Shown here: positions 37,676-62,380 of the stretch, piece by piece
Position numbering within the stretch: the first letter of the stretch is position 1
Layout of the letters: every line of letters starts with the position of its first letter
Assembly (NCBI RefSeq): GCF_031755915.1
Contig: NC_083381.1
Span: 1,934,501-1,998,500 of the forward strand
Origin: Ziziphus jujuba
Taxonomy: Eukaryota; Streptophyta; Magnoliopsida; Rosales; Rhamnaceae
Length of the DNA stretch: 64,000 nucleotides
Direction: 5' to 3'
Translations under genes and position numbers: made by a program
Notes under the pieces: model-generated
The model's input: only the letters and a program-made list of their open reading frames with translations
What the model was told of the DNA's origin: nothing
The model's database searches: none

Positions 37676-37712
37676 TCTCTCTCTCTCTCTCTCTCTGTGA
37701 AAACAGTTTGCA
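37676..37712 (+). promoter_or_regulatory. CT-rich 5' leader of HEMC
   Basis: A (TC)n tract ends 15 bases before the HEMC start codon, presumably in the 5' untranslated region. Pyrimidine-rich leaders of this kind are common in plant transcripts. Confidence 0.5.
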
Positions 37713-42176
<4,464 letters not shown>

Positions 42177-43033
42177 GTAACTCGACAATAGAGGTAGAAG
42201 AGATCACTTATTTATGCATTTTTAGGTGATAGCCACGAATCAATTTCCTTGAGCTGTTTTCTTGTTGGAATTTGTAATAATGATGATGATAATTTGATTA
42301 ATTGTAATTTAGATGAGAAATCAATTGTAGTAGGGTTAGGCTATTTTTTCCGTGAATTAGAATGTCAAATTTTTGTAATGCGGTTCTCTATGTTGCACCT
42401 TATTTTTTATTTTTTTTGTTTCTCCACCCCCCGGCAAAATGTGTGCCCATCTTTAGGAGTTTGGTCATTGTCAAGGTTTTACATTTTGTAGGTACGGCTG
42501 ATGCAGTTTCTTGCTCTATGGGAAGAGTACTTCAAGTGTTTTCCTCTTCTAAATCTAGTTTGAAATTTGCTGATATGGTTTAGTAATGGTTTTGGGGTTT
42601 GGTTTAAAATTTGACCAGCATGTTCAGGTGCCTGTTTAATGGGGTCGATTGTTGAAAATTTAAGTGTTAATTGCAATTTTGTGTCATATAATTTTGGGAA
42701 ACTTGCACTGTAAGCCCTCCAGTCCAGACTATTGTTATTTGGGTCTCAAAATTCAATTTATAGTATCGTTTCCACTCTAAAGCATAATCATTCAATAGTT
42801 CCTATTATAAAAACAAGATGCTTTAGTAAGTTTGTAAACAAAGCAATTTTTTTCCCCCCTATTATGTTCTTTGAAAAATTATTCTACAAATTTGAAAGAT
42901 CAAACACCTTGATTACAGTTGAAAGAATAATAAAACCAAACAATTTGATTCGTGTTGAAATCAGTTCAAGAATCACTAGACTATCCTATTTATTGGCGAA
43001 ACTAGGAAATCAGATAAAAAATTAAAAAAAAGT
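42177..43033. other. Convergent intergenic spacer (two 3' ends)
   Basis: This holds the 3' untranslated regions of HEMC (plus) and the serine carboxypeptidase-like gene (minus). The short open frames here have no coding support. Confidence 0.6.
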
Positions 43034-50520
<7,487 letters not shown>

Positions 50521-50529
50521 TTTCTCCAA

Positions 50530-50531
<2 letters not shown>

Positions 50532-50591
<60 letters not shown>
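50532..50591. repeat. (TC)n / (GA)n tract in the carboxypeptidase 5' leader
   Basis: About 30 TC units with one interruption lie from 12 bases upstream of the start codon of the minus-strand serine carboxypeptidase-like gene. On the coding strand this is a (GA)n tract in the 5' untranslated region or core promoter, a possible binding site for GAGA-type (BBR/BPC) factors. Confidence 0.85.
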
Positions 50592-51771
50592 GTTTGGAAG
50601 AGAATGAATATCAATAATAAAATGTCTGACCAGCTAAGGCTGAAAACCGAGATAAGAACAATCCCTGTTTTTTCTGTTTATCGAAATTGTTGTTGAGAAA
50701 AAAACGAAATATGAATCAATGCACTTTGTGTATGAGGTTGGCATTTGATTTGCTACACTTGGCCAATCAAATAATGCCATGCTTACCATTAAATTACAAC
50801 CCCTGCATAAATAAGCAATTGATGGAAATCTTGTCTCTTATTTTTATCGTCCGGTTAATAATAGAATTTCACCTTATCCAAAAAAATAATTACTCTTTAT
50901 CCAATTTTTTTCCTATATTATTACCCTTTTAAATGATAATGTTATATCAATTGTAAAATAGATAAAAGAATAACAAAATAATAATAAGATATAAAATATG
51001 GATCTATTAAAAATTTTATTATTGAAAGAATTTTACTATTTACTATTATAGGTAATCATCATTAACAAATTTTTATTTGAGATATTTATTTTATTATTTT
51101 TTATATTAAAATTTTGAATCCGTAATAATTTAAATTACCATATACAATATAAAAATGGTGATCATTCACCAATAATAATCACCAATAATAATGAATAATA
51201 TTTTTTGTATTGAAAATTTTAATCTCAATGTAATGTACCAAATGAGCTTCCACCTTCATATACAAGATGTAGTTATAACAATTTCTCCTAGAAAAGAAAT
51301 CATTTTCCGTCTTTCTATTCTCTAATGTGTATACACACCTTTCCTTACGGAAATATGTTGTTTTAATTTTTTAATTTTTAATTTTTCTGTTGGTGAAACC
51401 CTTTTGGAAATATGCTTGAGAAAATAGGTGTGTGTATACATATATAGTAACGTACAATTGATTTTTTGGTATTTTTGTTTGCTTTGAAATGAGCCACGGT
51501 TGAGTTTGGACATTTCAAAAAGCCTCACCATGGAAAAGGTCATAACTTTTTTTAAAAGATTTCTGGCTGTATATGCCACTATATATAAGGAGCAGAATTG
51601 GACCTAATTGTATATCTTAAGTATATCAATTAATGACCCATTTTTGTAATAAATGGATACATGGAGTTAAGGGATCAGATTTGATGTCCAGTCAATTGCT
51701 TTAGATTGAAACCTTTGAAAATCTGCAAGGAGCTCAATGTGTAACTTGAATGTTGTGATTGAGTAATTTTA

Positions 51772-51828
<57 letters not shown>

Positions 51829-52103
51829 TAAACAGATTCTTGTTAATAAATTAATTTAAACTGAATATGTAACAAAAATGTGCATGTGCATGAGGCATTT
51901 ATTTCATAAAATAATTGTTTTCTTATAAGAAAAATAAATAAAATAATAATGACAATACATGTACATATATATATATATATATATGTATGTTTCTTAAATT
52001 TGAAAAATCCAGCTAAATTCTGGCTTGAAAAACTTAAAGATGAAAACATTTGTGGAAAGCATATCTAAGCATGAGTGAAAATCCCTTTTAGATGGTTTCA
52101 ACC

Positions 52104-52144
<41 letters not shown>

Positions 52145-54885
52145 ATATGAGAGATTTCCATCTATACAAGGTCTACGTTATACGGGTAGAAAAAAAGTTT
52201 AAAATAGAAAAAACTTACTTTTAAAGACAAAAATTAATCTTTTATTTATTGTCTGGACTAGTAAATATAAATATAATATTAAGAACCAACTATGCATAAG
52301 TTATTTGTATAAATATGCAAGCAAAGGTTGCAGCCAATTGCCGAATCAATTAATAATTGAGCTTAATGCTCGGCTGTATGAATCTTCTCTTTATATTTTA
52401 TTAATAATTCAAACAAAACATTTGCTACAAACTCAATTAGTTATTATACATATGTGTATATATATATATATATATTCCTTTATAAATTATAGTAGTAGAT
52501 TGATTCTGTGAAAGGCAGGCTAGCTTGTCTATGGACCCAGTATATATAATATTGGGTAAAATTTCTTTGCAATCTTTTATCAGCTAAGAAAATATCATGA
52601 ATTTTTATGCAATTTTTCTGTAAACTTAAACTAGGTAATGCTAATTTTGCCGCTCTCCATCTTCTAATGGCTTAATTTTGTTTCACAGTTTTCTATATGT
52701 TGCATGTTTTTGTCAGGCAGCTGTACATATGCGCATCCAGTTGTTCCACCAAAATTTGGGGTCCTCATTCTCCACGCATGCAATATGAGTTTGGTCCCCT
52801 CTACATCCAATTCTCTAAAGAAGGTACGCCAAATTCCTTTTATCCGTTATTGTTGTCCCCAATATTACACTATCTTTCATCATAAGCACATGAAAGTCCC
52901 AAAAGGAAAAATAACAAAATAAATAAAGGTTGAAAAATTATAAAATGTTCTTTATGGATGCATACCCAATATTCGTCCAAAACTTTACTTCCACTTTACA
53001 ACTTTGATATACAAATATTCCTCCATAGTGGGATATTGGGTGAAGATGCTGAAGCAAACATTGCGAATCCACGGTTGAGTTTTTTTTTTTTTTTTTTTTT
53101 TGGGATTAATTACAATTTTAGTGGTTCTATTTAAGATAATTATATTAATTTGAACCGTCAAATTTAAAATGTTATAATTTAAAACCGATTTTATATTTTA
53201 AAAGAATCAGAAAGAATCAGTTGGAAACCGGTGTTTCAAAAGTGCTGTAGGTTTAAAATCAACAATAAAACGTTTAATAAATAATGATGTTTATTTTTTT
53301 AATTATATAAAATGAGTAAAAGGATATTGACTATTTCTTTTAGCATAAATATTGATTATTATTCTTATATTGTTAATAGTGTTATTATAATAATATTGTA
53401 AATTTTTTTCTTATTTTAACTACTATATTATTAAACATAATAATTTTTTATTCGCCACAATTATATAAAAGGGAAAAATATTTAATGTATCAAATCTCAT
53501 TTATTATAAAATTAGAAATTGAAAAAATAAATATTAGCTTTATTAACAACGATTAAAATTTCTATTTTTCGCAATAGTTAGTAGGAGAAGCTAAAATCAG
53601 AAGCCACTCTCTCGCGGCTTCTCAAAATCATAAGATTCTAGAGCAATCCTGAACGCAACCTTAGACTTTGACATTTCAATTTAATTTGATTCAACCAAGT
53701 TTTTGGCAAATGATCAATGGAGCTAAGTTAGCAATACTATGCTTGATTTGATGTTGTTGTATATTATGAAAGATTTAGGAAAAGCATTATTGAAGAAGCA
53801 ATCACTTTTTTTGTTAGTTTAATAAGCATTTGTTAAATTATCATTTGAAAATTACAAAAAATTATAAAATTAGAATATGAACATTTGGTAAATTCGACTT
53901 TATTTACTTTTATATTTGTACTTTTAATATTATTAAAATTTTGACTCTGCATCTAGCATAATTTCACTAGCTACCCCAATTGCTTCTCAAATTCTCGCTC
54001 ATGGGATAAATTGATTATTGAAGTATTTAAAATTTATAAATTTACAAAACAATTTTTTTATTAAAAAAAAATTTCTTTTATTAACTATTTTAGTTGTCTA
54101 AAAGCAACCCTAGCATACATTATAATTCAAATATCTCAAATTAGAGGCTTTAAGTTGCATCAATAAAACTAAAATGTATAAATTCGATTGGTGACGGGGC
54201 CATTAAACATATATCATTAGTAAAATAAAAAAAAGTAAAAAAATCAATTGGATTAAAATGAAAAATCAAAATTTGAAGACCTAAATTGAAATTTTTTAAA
54301 TCTAAGAATCCAAAATGCCACTTATCCCAAATTTTTTTCAAATAAAAAATAAAGCAAGCATTGGAATTAACACCTTTTTTTTGTTTTTTGTTCCTTTTTT
54401 TATTTTTTATTTTTGATATATCTTAACTTAAATGAGTAGAAAAAATTTTAATTAGGCGTGAACATAATCCAATCAAAATCTTTGGGAAAATCATAATTAT
54501 ATAAACCACTTATTTGAGGATGATAACTAAGTTAGTGTAGATAAAACCGAATAGAAGATACCCGTACATATATAAGACATTATACTTTTTCAAATTATAG
54601 TGCATAATGCTTGTATAGAACAGTAACTTTACCGTTCAACTATTAAAAGATTTTGGGTTGAAAACTATGTATTGATACACATCTGTATTTATGCATAAAG
54701 TCATAAATTTACTTCATTATATTTTTAAAAATTAGGCAAAATAAATTGTTGCATTCCTTTAGAGAATAGAAATTGTTAATTTTCACAATTTTTTTTTTTT
54801 AAAGAAAGTTTTTACAATATTATTTTTTATTTTTTTGGGCCCTATATAATAAGCTAAGTGGATATCAAAATGCGATAGTCGGCAG
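50592..54885. other. Gene-free region 5' of the carboxypeptidase gene
   Basis: No gene is supported. It contains simple repeats: (TC)n-(TA)n-(CA)n at 51773-51829, (TA)n near 51966, (AG)n at 52104-52138 and a T run at 53080-53100. Short frames at 52697-52922 are uninterrupted but have no start context or recognised domain. Confidence 0.5.
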
Positions 54886-55895
54886 CTTCTTATTGCCAAG
54901 AAATGCTCAATGATTTGGAGCACATGTAGGAACTTGGTGGCCAGCGCTCACGGTTAGAAAAGTCAACTCTCCGATGTTACGGTCCAACGACCAACGATAT
55001 TAATTAATTTAAGCAAAGTTATTATTCGTCATGGAAATTAAAAACAAAGCTGAATTTGATATTTTGGATTTAGAAGAATAATTATGAATTACATCAAATA
55101 GTTAGACAACTTCTTGTATAATTTCAATTTATTAACAAAACATGCAATTAAGTATATATGTATACGAAAATTCTATGGTGATGATGGTCCGCATGAGGAC
55201 TACAGTATTAGTAACGATTTTTCATAGTATTAACGACGATTTTTTAGAAAATCGTCATCAATACTATAAAAAACCGTCACCAGTACTGTGGTCCGCATGA
55301 AAACCGTCCACACCATAAACGGATTGTATATGTATATACATATAAGAAGCTCTGGAATGAGATAAAAATGACGGCTTCTTAATGCCCAAGGTATGCTCAA
55401 TCATTTTGAAGAGAACAATTTGGAGCATTATTATTACTACTACTATTATTGTTATTATTACATTTTTTTAATTTAAGGTAGGGATTCATTTTTGTTATTA
55501 TGACTACTATTATTCATTTATGTACTGACATCGTTTGATGATAACCAAAAAGTTAATAAAGCAAATGGTGGTCTTATTCTTTCTAAAATCTCATTCCTCA
55601 AAAGACTTTATTTTGTTCTATAAGTATGTTATGATTACATGGAGAATAGTAATCCCCCATTATGGGCGAGTTTCTATTTCAATCATGAAAAAAAAAATCC
55701 ATTTCAAAAATTTTGAAATATTTTTTCCAAATAAAAATTTTGAACTGAATTTAAAAGGTAATTTTAGCAGTTAATAAAATTGTCTATACCTCTCTAGTTA
55801 TACCATGAAGTCCAATCTTTAGTAATCCTTAGCCCAAGCTTATTGAGTGAGTACCTTGTTGAGATCACTGAATCCTTGTATCTTTATCTCCACTA
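54886..55895 (-). pseudogene. Serine carboxypeptidase-like pseudogene, terminal exons
   Basis: Two decayed exons match the last two exons of the intact gene. At 54886-54990 the complement reads AGHQVPTCAP, keeping the catalytic-His motif, but a ~14 bp deletion then shifts the frame before the ATTGAGCATTTCTTGGC segment. At about 55785-55895 the complement corresponds to the exon after GDTDGR (compare 44124-44229), with many substitutions. A second scrap of the last exon's end lies at 55366-55400. A MITE (copy D) sits between them. This is the 3' end of a duplicated copy of the gene, and with the exon at 60934-61079 may be one locus torn apart by insertions. Confidence 0.7.
55152..55342 (-). 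mobile_element. TA-flanked palindromic MITE, copy D
   Basis: Body about 55164-55326, in the opposite orientation to copies A-C (it begins with the ttctatggtg arm and ends at caccataaacggattg). Short degenerate TA/GTATATA runs flank it. It falls between the last two exon remnants of the carboxypeptidase pseudogene. Copy B also lies in the last intron of the intact gene, but the opposite orientation points to independent insertion. Confidence 0.75.
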
Positions 55896-56599
55896 AATAT
55901 GAAAATTACAAAATTACAACATTAATATTATGAATTATTTAGAAAAATATAATTTAACACACAAATCCTATTTTTTTTTAACATTATTTAATTAAGTGAA
56001 TCTTTCACACATTGTGTGGATATGGTTTATTCCAATAATAAATCCCACTTTCGAGCTGAGGTAAATTGTCCACCTAATAAGCCTTTAGATGACGGGCTAA
56101 GACTGAGATAGATGTCTTGAGAAAAGTAAATGTCCAAGAAGAGAAGATATTGAGATGAGCTGTGAGAAGTGACCAAGAAGAGATGATATTGAGACGGGCC
56201 GGGATAGATTTCCAGGACCATCTTCATCATAGATCATCTGACAAAGATATTGGAGTACCATGGAGATCAACAAGCAGAATAGACCTGAGAAAGACCAGGT
56301 CCAAGTCAAGTCCAACCTGTGTTAGAAATAATTTTATCTTCCAAGCCTAAATGGTTTATTTCCTGCATCTATCCAAAGGCTTGGGTTCCACCCTAAAAGT
56401 TTAACCCAATAGAGTCACCCTCTCAAACTCAGGACCACCTACCTTTTTCTTTTTCTATTTTTTTATTTTATTTTCTTTCTTGGCCGACACCCCTCAAACC
56501 AACAACCCAATTTCATCTCTTCCTGTCAAAATATCTCCACATCTCTGGGCTCATCTGGCTCAACATGTGTCATGGTATGGCCTACATTTGTGGCAGCTA
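55896..56599. other. Unassigned spacer within the pseudogene locus
   Basis: No gene is recognised. At 56070-56240 a short phrase (aagaagagatgatattgaga-like) repeats about twice and yields overlapping spurious frames. The rest may belong to the 5' flank of the LTR fragment that follows. Confidence 0.4.
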
Positions 56600-57665
56600 G
56601 CATAGATACCAAGACCTTCACAGAGCCCTGGATAGGAGAAAGCTCTCATAGGAAATTTTATAGAAAATCGCAACATAGCCTTAGGGATTAAACTTACCTC
56701 AAAATTCTTTGCATAGAAAATGCATTTCAAAATATACAACCGTTTTATTCTCTCTCTTTTACTACAAAATTTCTATAAAATTACAGTACTCTAAAAAAAA
56801 TAAAGGAATGAAGCATAAAACAATAATTAATAAACACAAATAGCAATATATAGTCTAACAAATCTACAATCCAATACCAGAGCATTCCAAATAGCAATAT
56901 ATAGTCTAACAAATCTACAATCCAATACCAAAAAATTAAAGGAACAAAGCATAAAACAATAATTAATAAACACAAATAGTAATATATGGGCTAACAAATC
57001 TACAATTCAGTATCAGAGTATTCTAAGGTTATTTTAAGAAACACAAATATTACAAAAAGAGGAGATATGATAATAAAAATAATATAGAGAAATAGAAAGA
57101 GGGTTTCTCTTGAATGCAGCAATGGAAGCAGATAGTCAGAGGAACTTGCAGTCGGGCAGTCAATCCACTATTTACTTTGACCCAGAGAAAAAGGTTGGGG
57201 TGCTAATCATCCCAATGAATGATACCCATCTAATTTCTAATAGTAATACTAAATAAACACAAACAAAAATAATAAATAAATAATTAATTAAATAGGAAAT
57301 TAAAAAATTAATAATGATAAAGGTAATTTAAGAAATTTAAGTAGATATTTATAAAAATGGTTTTCTCTCAAAATCATCACTAATTCACTCCACTTGAAAA
57401 TTTTATTTATTTAAAATGATTTTTCACAAAAATTAATAATTTTGTCTTCCCAAATATTTAAATATTATTATGAAAAATAAAAAATAAAAAAGATAAAATG
57501 AAATAAAATAAAATTTGAATAAGATTAAAATGAAACAAAATATTATTTAGATAAATATTCCAAAAATATTCGTTTAAAATAAATAGGTAAAATTAAGGTG
57601 AAAATAGTATGATATAATAAATATTATATACAAACAATTAAATAATTTGAAAGTGATTAATTGAA
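56600..57665 (-). mobile_element. Gypsy-type LTR fragment, minus orientation
   Basis: The sequence from 56610 follows the start of the LTR at 30033: an agccctggatag-like segment, ccttagggattaaacttacc, aaaatgcatttcaaaatatac, then tttctctcaaaatcatcacta near 57362 (compare 30608). The internal GC-rich half is missing; the LINE relic begins at about 57.7 kb. It is older and more diverged than the two solo LTRs. Confidence 0.5.
56799..57020 (+). repeat. Tandem duplication (~137 bp unit plus 51 bp step)
   Basis: The phrase caaatagcaatatatagtct with its continuation through ctacaatccaatacca (43 bases) occurs identically at 56837-56879 and 56888-56930 and degenerately from 56972. The preceding aagcataaaacaataattaa also recurs. 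It is a local duplication within the LTR fragment. Confidence 0.85.
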
Positions 57666-57708
57666 CAACTTAAAATAACTTCAATAGACCAATGAGCTAG
57701 TTTTGCTA

Positions 57709-58360
57709 TCATTCAAGTTTTGCACAAAAGCTTTGCATCCTTTCAAAGCAGACACGCAGCCATCCTTCCTCCAAAGCTAGCAGAACCACTTTATTGATAG
57801 CACATGCTTTAGCAGCTTCGAAATATTCAATGGTGTCACGAGCCAGAGACTTTAAGCACAAAACCTCTATGATCTCTAGCAACTGCACTAAAAAAACTGA
57901 CATTATTCTTGGTGGAAGCACCAATGTTGATCTTGATAGCTCCACGAGAAGGGCTTTATCAAAGGGAGACGAAAACCACAAGGCCCTCGCAACAGGGCTA
58001 TAGAAGAACAGATGATCCTCACTCTCCAGCTCAATACAACCATGCAAACACTTAAGATTCAAAACAGGGAGCTGTCGATCTATAAGAGTGGATTTAATAG
58101 GGAGGCTTAGGTTTAGAGTTTTACACGAAAGGAATTTCAACCTCTTATGGATAGTGCTTTTCCATATAATCTTGTACTAAGAAGACACAACAAAGCGACC
58201 ATGATCAAAAGAATTAAAAATTAATTTGACACTAAAAGCTCCAAACTTACTCCCTAGTCAAATGGCCTTGTCCCTGTTACCCCTATTAAGCCAAAACATG
58301 TTTTTAATGCAACGCATAGTAAGATAATCAAGCAGAGCATTCAGTAACTCCCCTTACAAC
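57709..58360 (-). pseudogene. LINE (non-LTR retrotransposon) ORF2 C-terminal relic
   Basis: The minus strand encodes the end of a plant L1-type ORF2: IIWKSTIHKRLKF leads into a 143-codon open frame (58140-57709). That frame contains CLHGCIELESEDHLFFY followed by ARALWFSSPF, the zinc-binding reverse transcriptase domain (zf-RVT), with its last Cys replaced by Ser. It then has a short RNase H-like end, AINKVVLLALEEGW. The start of the RNase H domain is missing between the two parts. Upstream codons are interrupted by stops, so this is a 5'-truncated dead copy. Confidence 0.7.
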
Positions 58361-58364
58361 TACC

Positions 58365-60933
58365 GTCCAAATTCATGTAGGAATCAACCATACGAAACTA
58401 GTTATAGTCCACAACATGGTCTTGCAAATTTTTTCATCTTTTTGTAAAAGAAGAAAATAATGAGTATATATATATATATATATATGTTGTGTAATGCCAA
58501 AAAATGTTATAGCATGAGGACAAGAATTAACCATATCACAAAGCACTAAATTAAGACTATGGCAATCACATGGTGTATAAAAAGCTCTAGAATTTATATC
58601 TAAAAATCTCTTTTGTATGCCTTGTTTTTTACCTTTCATATCAGACCTATTATCATATACTTGTTCCCTTATATCAAATATATCAAGTTCAAAAATTTTT
58701 TTTTGTTATACTTGTAAGCATATCAAAAAAACCTTTCCCTCATGTATCATCTACTTTAAAAAATTATATAAAATACTCTTCTTTTTTAATTGGACCTGTT
58801 GATATATCTATACATCTTAATATAAAAGACATTTGTTCTTTATGGCTTACATTACAGTGACGTATGACTAAAAGGTACTTTTGCTTCTTTTATGTTTTTT
58901 AGTTATAGTACTTTTTATTTCTAATCTTAACATATTTATTAACTCATTTTGTATGTTATGGCTAAGATAATAAATATGAATTTTACCATGTTGAATATGT
59001 TTAAGGTGTTCTTACATGATCAAATTCTGCAATCATTTCAATTAAACCTAAAAAATTTCTGTTATTATCTTAATTAATCTTCTCATTTGTACCATAACTG
59101 CCAAATTATTTTTTGCAAGATTTTTAACTACGTCAATAATTTTTATTAATATGTTCCTTCAATGCTCTTTTTCCTTATATATATTTTATAGTAAATTTTG
59201 ATCAATGGTTTTATTTTTAAGTAATTTCATTTCAACATCATATATTCATATTTATAATATGTTCACTGCTTGTTTCATGACAAGCTTCATGACTTTTGAT
59301 TTTTTTAAGCTTGGCTTGTTTCATGACTTTTGATTTTTTTAAGCTTGGCTTATTTCATGACTTTTAAGCTTCACCCTAAGATTTTTCAAATCTCGACATC
59401 CTTGGTTTGTGAAATGAATTCTAATTGATTTTTGTCTAAATAATTTACAACAAAAGCAAAATACTTTATCTAATTCTTTTGAATATACTAGCTGTCTACT
59501 ACCATGTTTTTCTCCTTTTGGTAATTTTCGAATGTAATGAACCATAGAAAGTGTTTAGAATTTTCATCATTTGGAGAAAAATAAATTGGTTTACCTAATT
59601 GGACATTTTTCAACTAATAAATCTATTAAATTTGTATTTATATTTTTCCTTTGTGCTGAATCATTTATATTTTTAACAATTGTTTAATCAATATATTATT
59701 AAAATTTTTATCTTCCTGATCAATTAATTCATCTTCTTCTAAATTATTATTATCTTCTTTGTTAATATTAATATTTGGTGAAGTAGATTTGGAATCATTA
59801 GAAAGTTCTCGACAAGTTTCTTTTTGTCCTAATAATGTATCATATTGTAGTGAAAATTCAATTGTTTTTCATTTAAATTTTCAATTAGTTTTTCTTTTGG
59901 TTTTTAGTACTTGTAACAAACCTATCAATTGTACCTTTTTGAGATTGAATAAATTCTTCTATTTTTCTTTTTTGCATATCCAAAATCATATTTTATAGTA
60001 GACATATTTATATTCAAAAAATAAAAAATACAGGTCACTAATATTTTACCAAAATAAAAATGCTTAGAAATAAAAATAATAATAAAACCTAATTTATGGC
60101 TTGTACTTTTAATTTGATGATACTTTAAAGTTTGACATTATTACCTGCATGAAAATAATAAAATAACAAACAAATATTAACTCAGATTAATTAGAATAAG
60201 CATCTAGAAGAATAATTGGCCCAGATTACAAAACCATGTAAGGATTAAAATCTAATCAATTTAGTTGAATAAAAGATATAAAGAAAAAATGAAAACACAA
60301 ACTAGAGAAACATGAAGTATATGTGTATATATATACATATATATTTTTATGAACAACAAAAATAATTAGCAAATAACTACAGAATTCATATAAAATAATA
60401 TGTATATATATATATATATTAGGAGAATGAATATAAATTTATTAAAATAAATAACAATTGACAAGTTTACTTTTTATTTTAGAGTCCTGAATTAGAATTG
60501 CAAATTGTATAGGATGAGTATCAAAGATTAAACAAATATGAAAAATAAATGAATGAGAAGAGAAAAAAAAAAAAAGTGAGCAAGAGAAAAAACACATAAA
60601 TTGATGAATAAAGAAGAGTATTTAACATGAGTTTTCTCTTTTTCTACCGTTAAAATCTAGTTGATTTTAGAAATAGAATAAAAAAAGTTTTACTTAAGAC
60701 TTGATTGGTGTTTTTTTTTTTTTTTTTTTTCTAAAGATAAAAATAATTAAAGATAACTATGGTAATAAATGATCAATTAGAGATACTTCAGAATTATACC
60801 AAAGTCAACTAATCATGTTTCTAAAATCACTTAATAATTATATTATATTTAATAATTACACATGTATATATAATATAGAGGAAAAATATTTTGGGGGAGA
60901 CCCCAATAAAATGGGGGCCTTAAGCCGGCCCTG
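58365..60933 (-). mobile_element. hAT-type transposon relic (zf-MYM1 / TTF-type)
   Basis: The right terminus reads CAGGGCCGGCTTAAGGCCCC on the minus strand (ending at 60933), a typical plant hAT end. Two coding pieces remain, both minus: 59545-59339 with PKGEKHGSRQLVYSKELDKV and FCFCCKLF (TTF-type zinc finger region), and 58639-58373 with MKGKKQGIQKRFLDINSRAF, YTPCDCHSLNLVLCDM and NSCPHAITFFGI, the conserved block of zinc-finger-MYM-type-1-like transposases. The remainder is AT-rich and full of stops. The other terminus was not found; the LINE relic adjoins it. The end sits inside a carboxypeptidase exon. Confidence 0.75.
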
Positions 60934-61079
60934 TAGCCAGGAAGCGCTTTGATAAGATTGGCCTCTTGAAGTGCAACAACCTCAGGGTTGAGTTCTGATG
61001 GAGAGACACCTAAGGAGAGTGTCATAATACAGATGGAAAGGCACAAGGCAAAGTTCGAGAGGACCATCATGCATGGCAT
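60934..61079 (-). pseudogene. Serine carboxypeptidase-like first exon, truncated by hAT insertion
   Basis: From an ATG at 61079 the minus strand encodes a hydrophobic signal-peptide-like start (MVLSNFALCLSICIMTLSLG), then PEVVALQEANLIKALPG. This matches the start of mature carboxypeptidase-like proteins, where ALPG is normally followed by QP. Here the next bases are the CAGGGCCGGC terminus of a hAT element, so the frame runs into the transposon. The rest of this gene should lie at lower coordinates, where only the terminal-exon remnants at 54.9-55.9 kb remain. The exon differs enough from that of the intact gene to suggest an old duplication. Confidence 0.6.
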
Positions 61080-61089
61080 GTTACACAAA

Positions 61090-62380
61090 AATGTGTTCCA
61101 TTTTATGTAGAGATAATTATTGTGACAAGAACGCCATTTCCATAATTCTTAGTTAGCTACTAGCTTTATATGTCTATTGGATCTCTCCTAAAAATACAAG
61201 TCAAGTTGCTTTTGAAAACCAAAATCCAAAATCACATAATACCTATCGATATAGTACATAAGCAACGCAAGACTCTACAATCTACCATGCTACACTAAAA
61301 AATATGGAAACGGTATAGGCGTAAAAGTGAGGAAGATCCTTCTCCTATTCCTTTTTTTTTTTTTTTTTTTTTTTGGTCCAACTGAAAAAGGGAGGATTGG
61401 ACAAAATTCATGAAACATATAAAAGATCCAAGTGAATGGAAAGGTAAATTAGGAGAGAGAAAGAAGCAGAACTCCCTTCAAAGAAGAAAGGACGAAAAGT
61501 AAAAGAACAAATGGGAAATAATCAATTGCAAACGAAACAAGGAAGAGAATACAAAACAATAAAAACCAAGCCATTGATTTTCATAGAGAGCCATTATTGT
61601 TGATTATGATTGATTGTTGTCATACAACTCTTTAACATTTTTTATTTTTTTCTGACAGAGTAATGTACCCCATAGAATAGCAGCCAAGTTGGAACAAACA
61701 TGTTTCATTGTCTTAAGTCTCGTCGTTTGGTGTTGATGTTCCAAAATCTGAGGCTAATTTGGATGATAAATGTGCGGCAGTTATTATAACTATCATGGAT
61801 AATTTGCATCAAATTAATATACAATTTTCTGGTCTTTGCAAAGCTCGTTTCCTTGTGTCCTATTAACCCAATAAGCAATAGCCACCTGTAAGCTGTTTCT
61901 ACCAATCACCTTTCACCAACAACTGTTAGTCAAGTTGCCCCAAGTGAAAAGGCAAAGCCGATAGGACAGGTGGACTAATTAGTGGAAACAGAATGTAAGG
62001 CTTTTGTTTAATTTTTTAAAATACAAAAGCTATAGCCGCAAAACTTCGCAAAGTAAAGGCATTTGTGTCATTTTCCCAAGTAACTACTACATAACTCAAG
62101 ATTGCAAAACAAAAAATACAAAGTTTAACAAAATCAAACACCTTTGAAGTTGCTACCCCTTGGCAGAAAAACTGTGTGTGTATAAATTAGTGATTAGTAT
62201 TCTTTATGGCTCTGGAAATATGTCCGGGTTAGAAGCCTTTTAGCGGTCAAAACAGGGAATATAAAAAAAATTAAAAAAAAAAAAAGAAGAAAGAAAAAGG
62301 TGCAAGGGCTTACCCTAACTGGAAAAATTCCCATGCAGAAAATGCTAGAAATGTAACAAAAACACCAGCCTTTCACATGT
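61090..62380. other. Spacer and likely 3' untranslated region of the SET-domain gene
   Basis: It contains a long T run at 61352-61374 and unassigned sequence. The part next to 62380 probably holds the 3' untranslated region of the minus-strand SET gene. A 66-codon frame (61705-61905) is not supported as a gene. Confidence 0.45.

Noticed and set aside
50521..50529. Upstream in-frame TTG as start of the carboxypeptidase gene
   Set aside because: Plant nuclear genes start at ATG; the ATG at 50520 directly precedes the signal peptide.
52697..52922. Overlapping short plus-strand frames as a small gene
   Set aside because: No domain, no promoter context and no similarity recognised.
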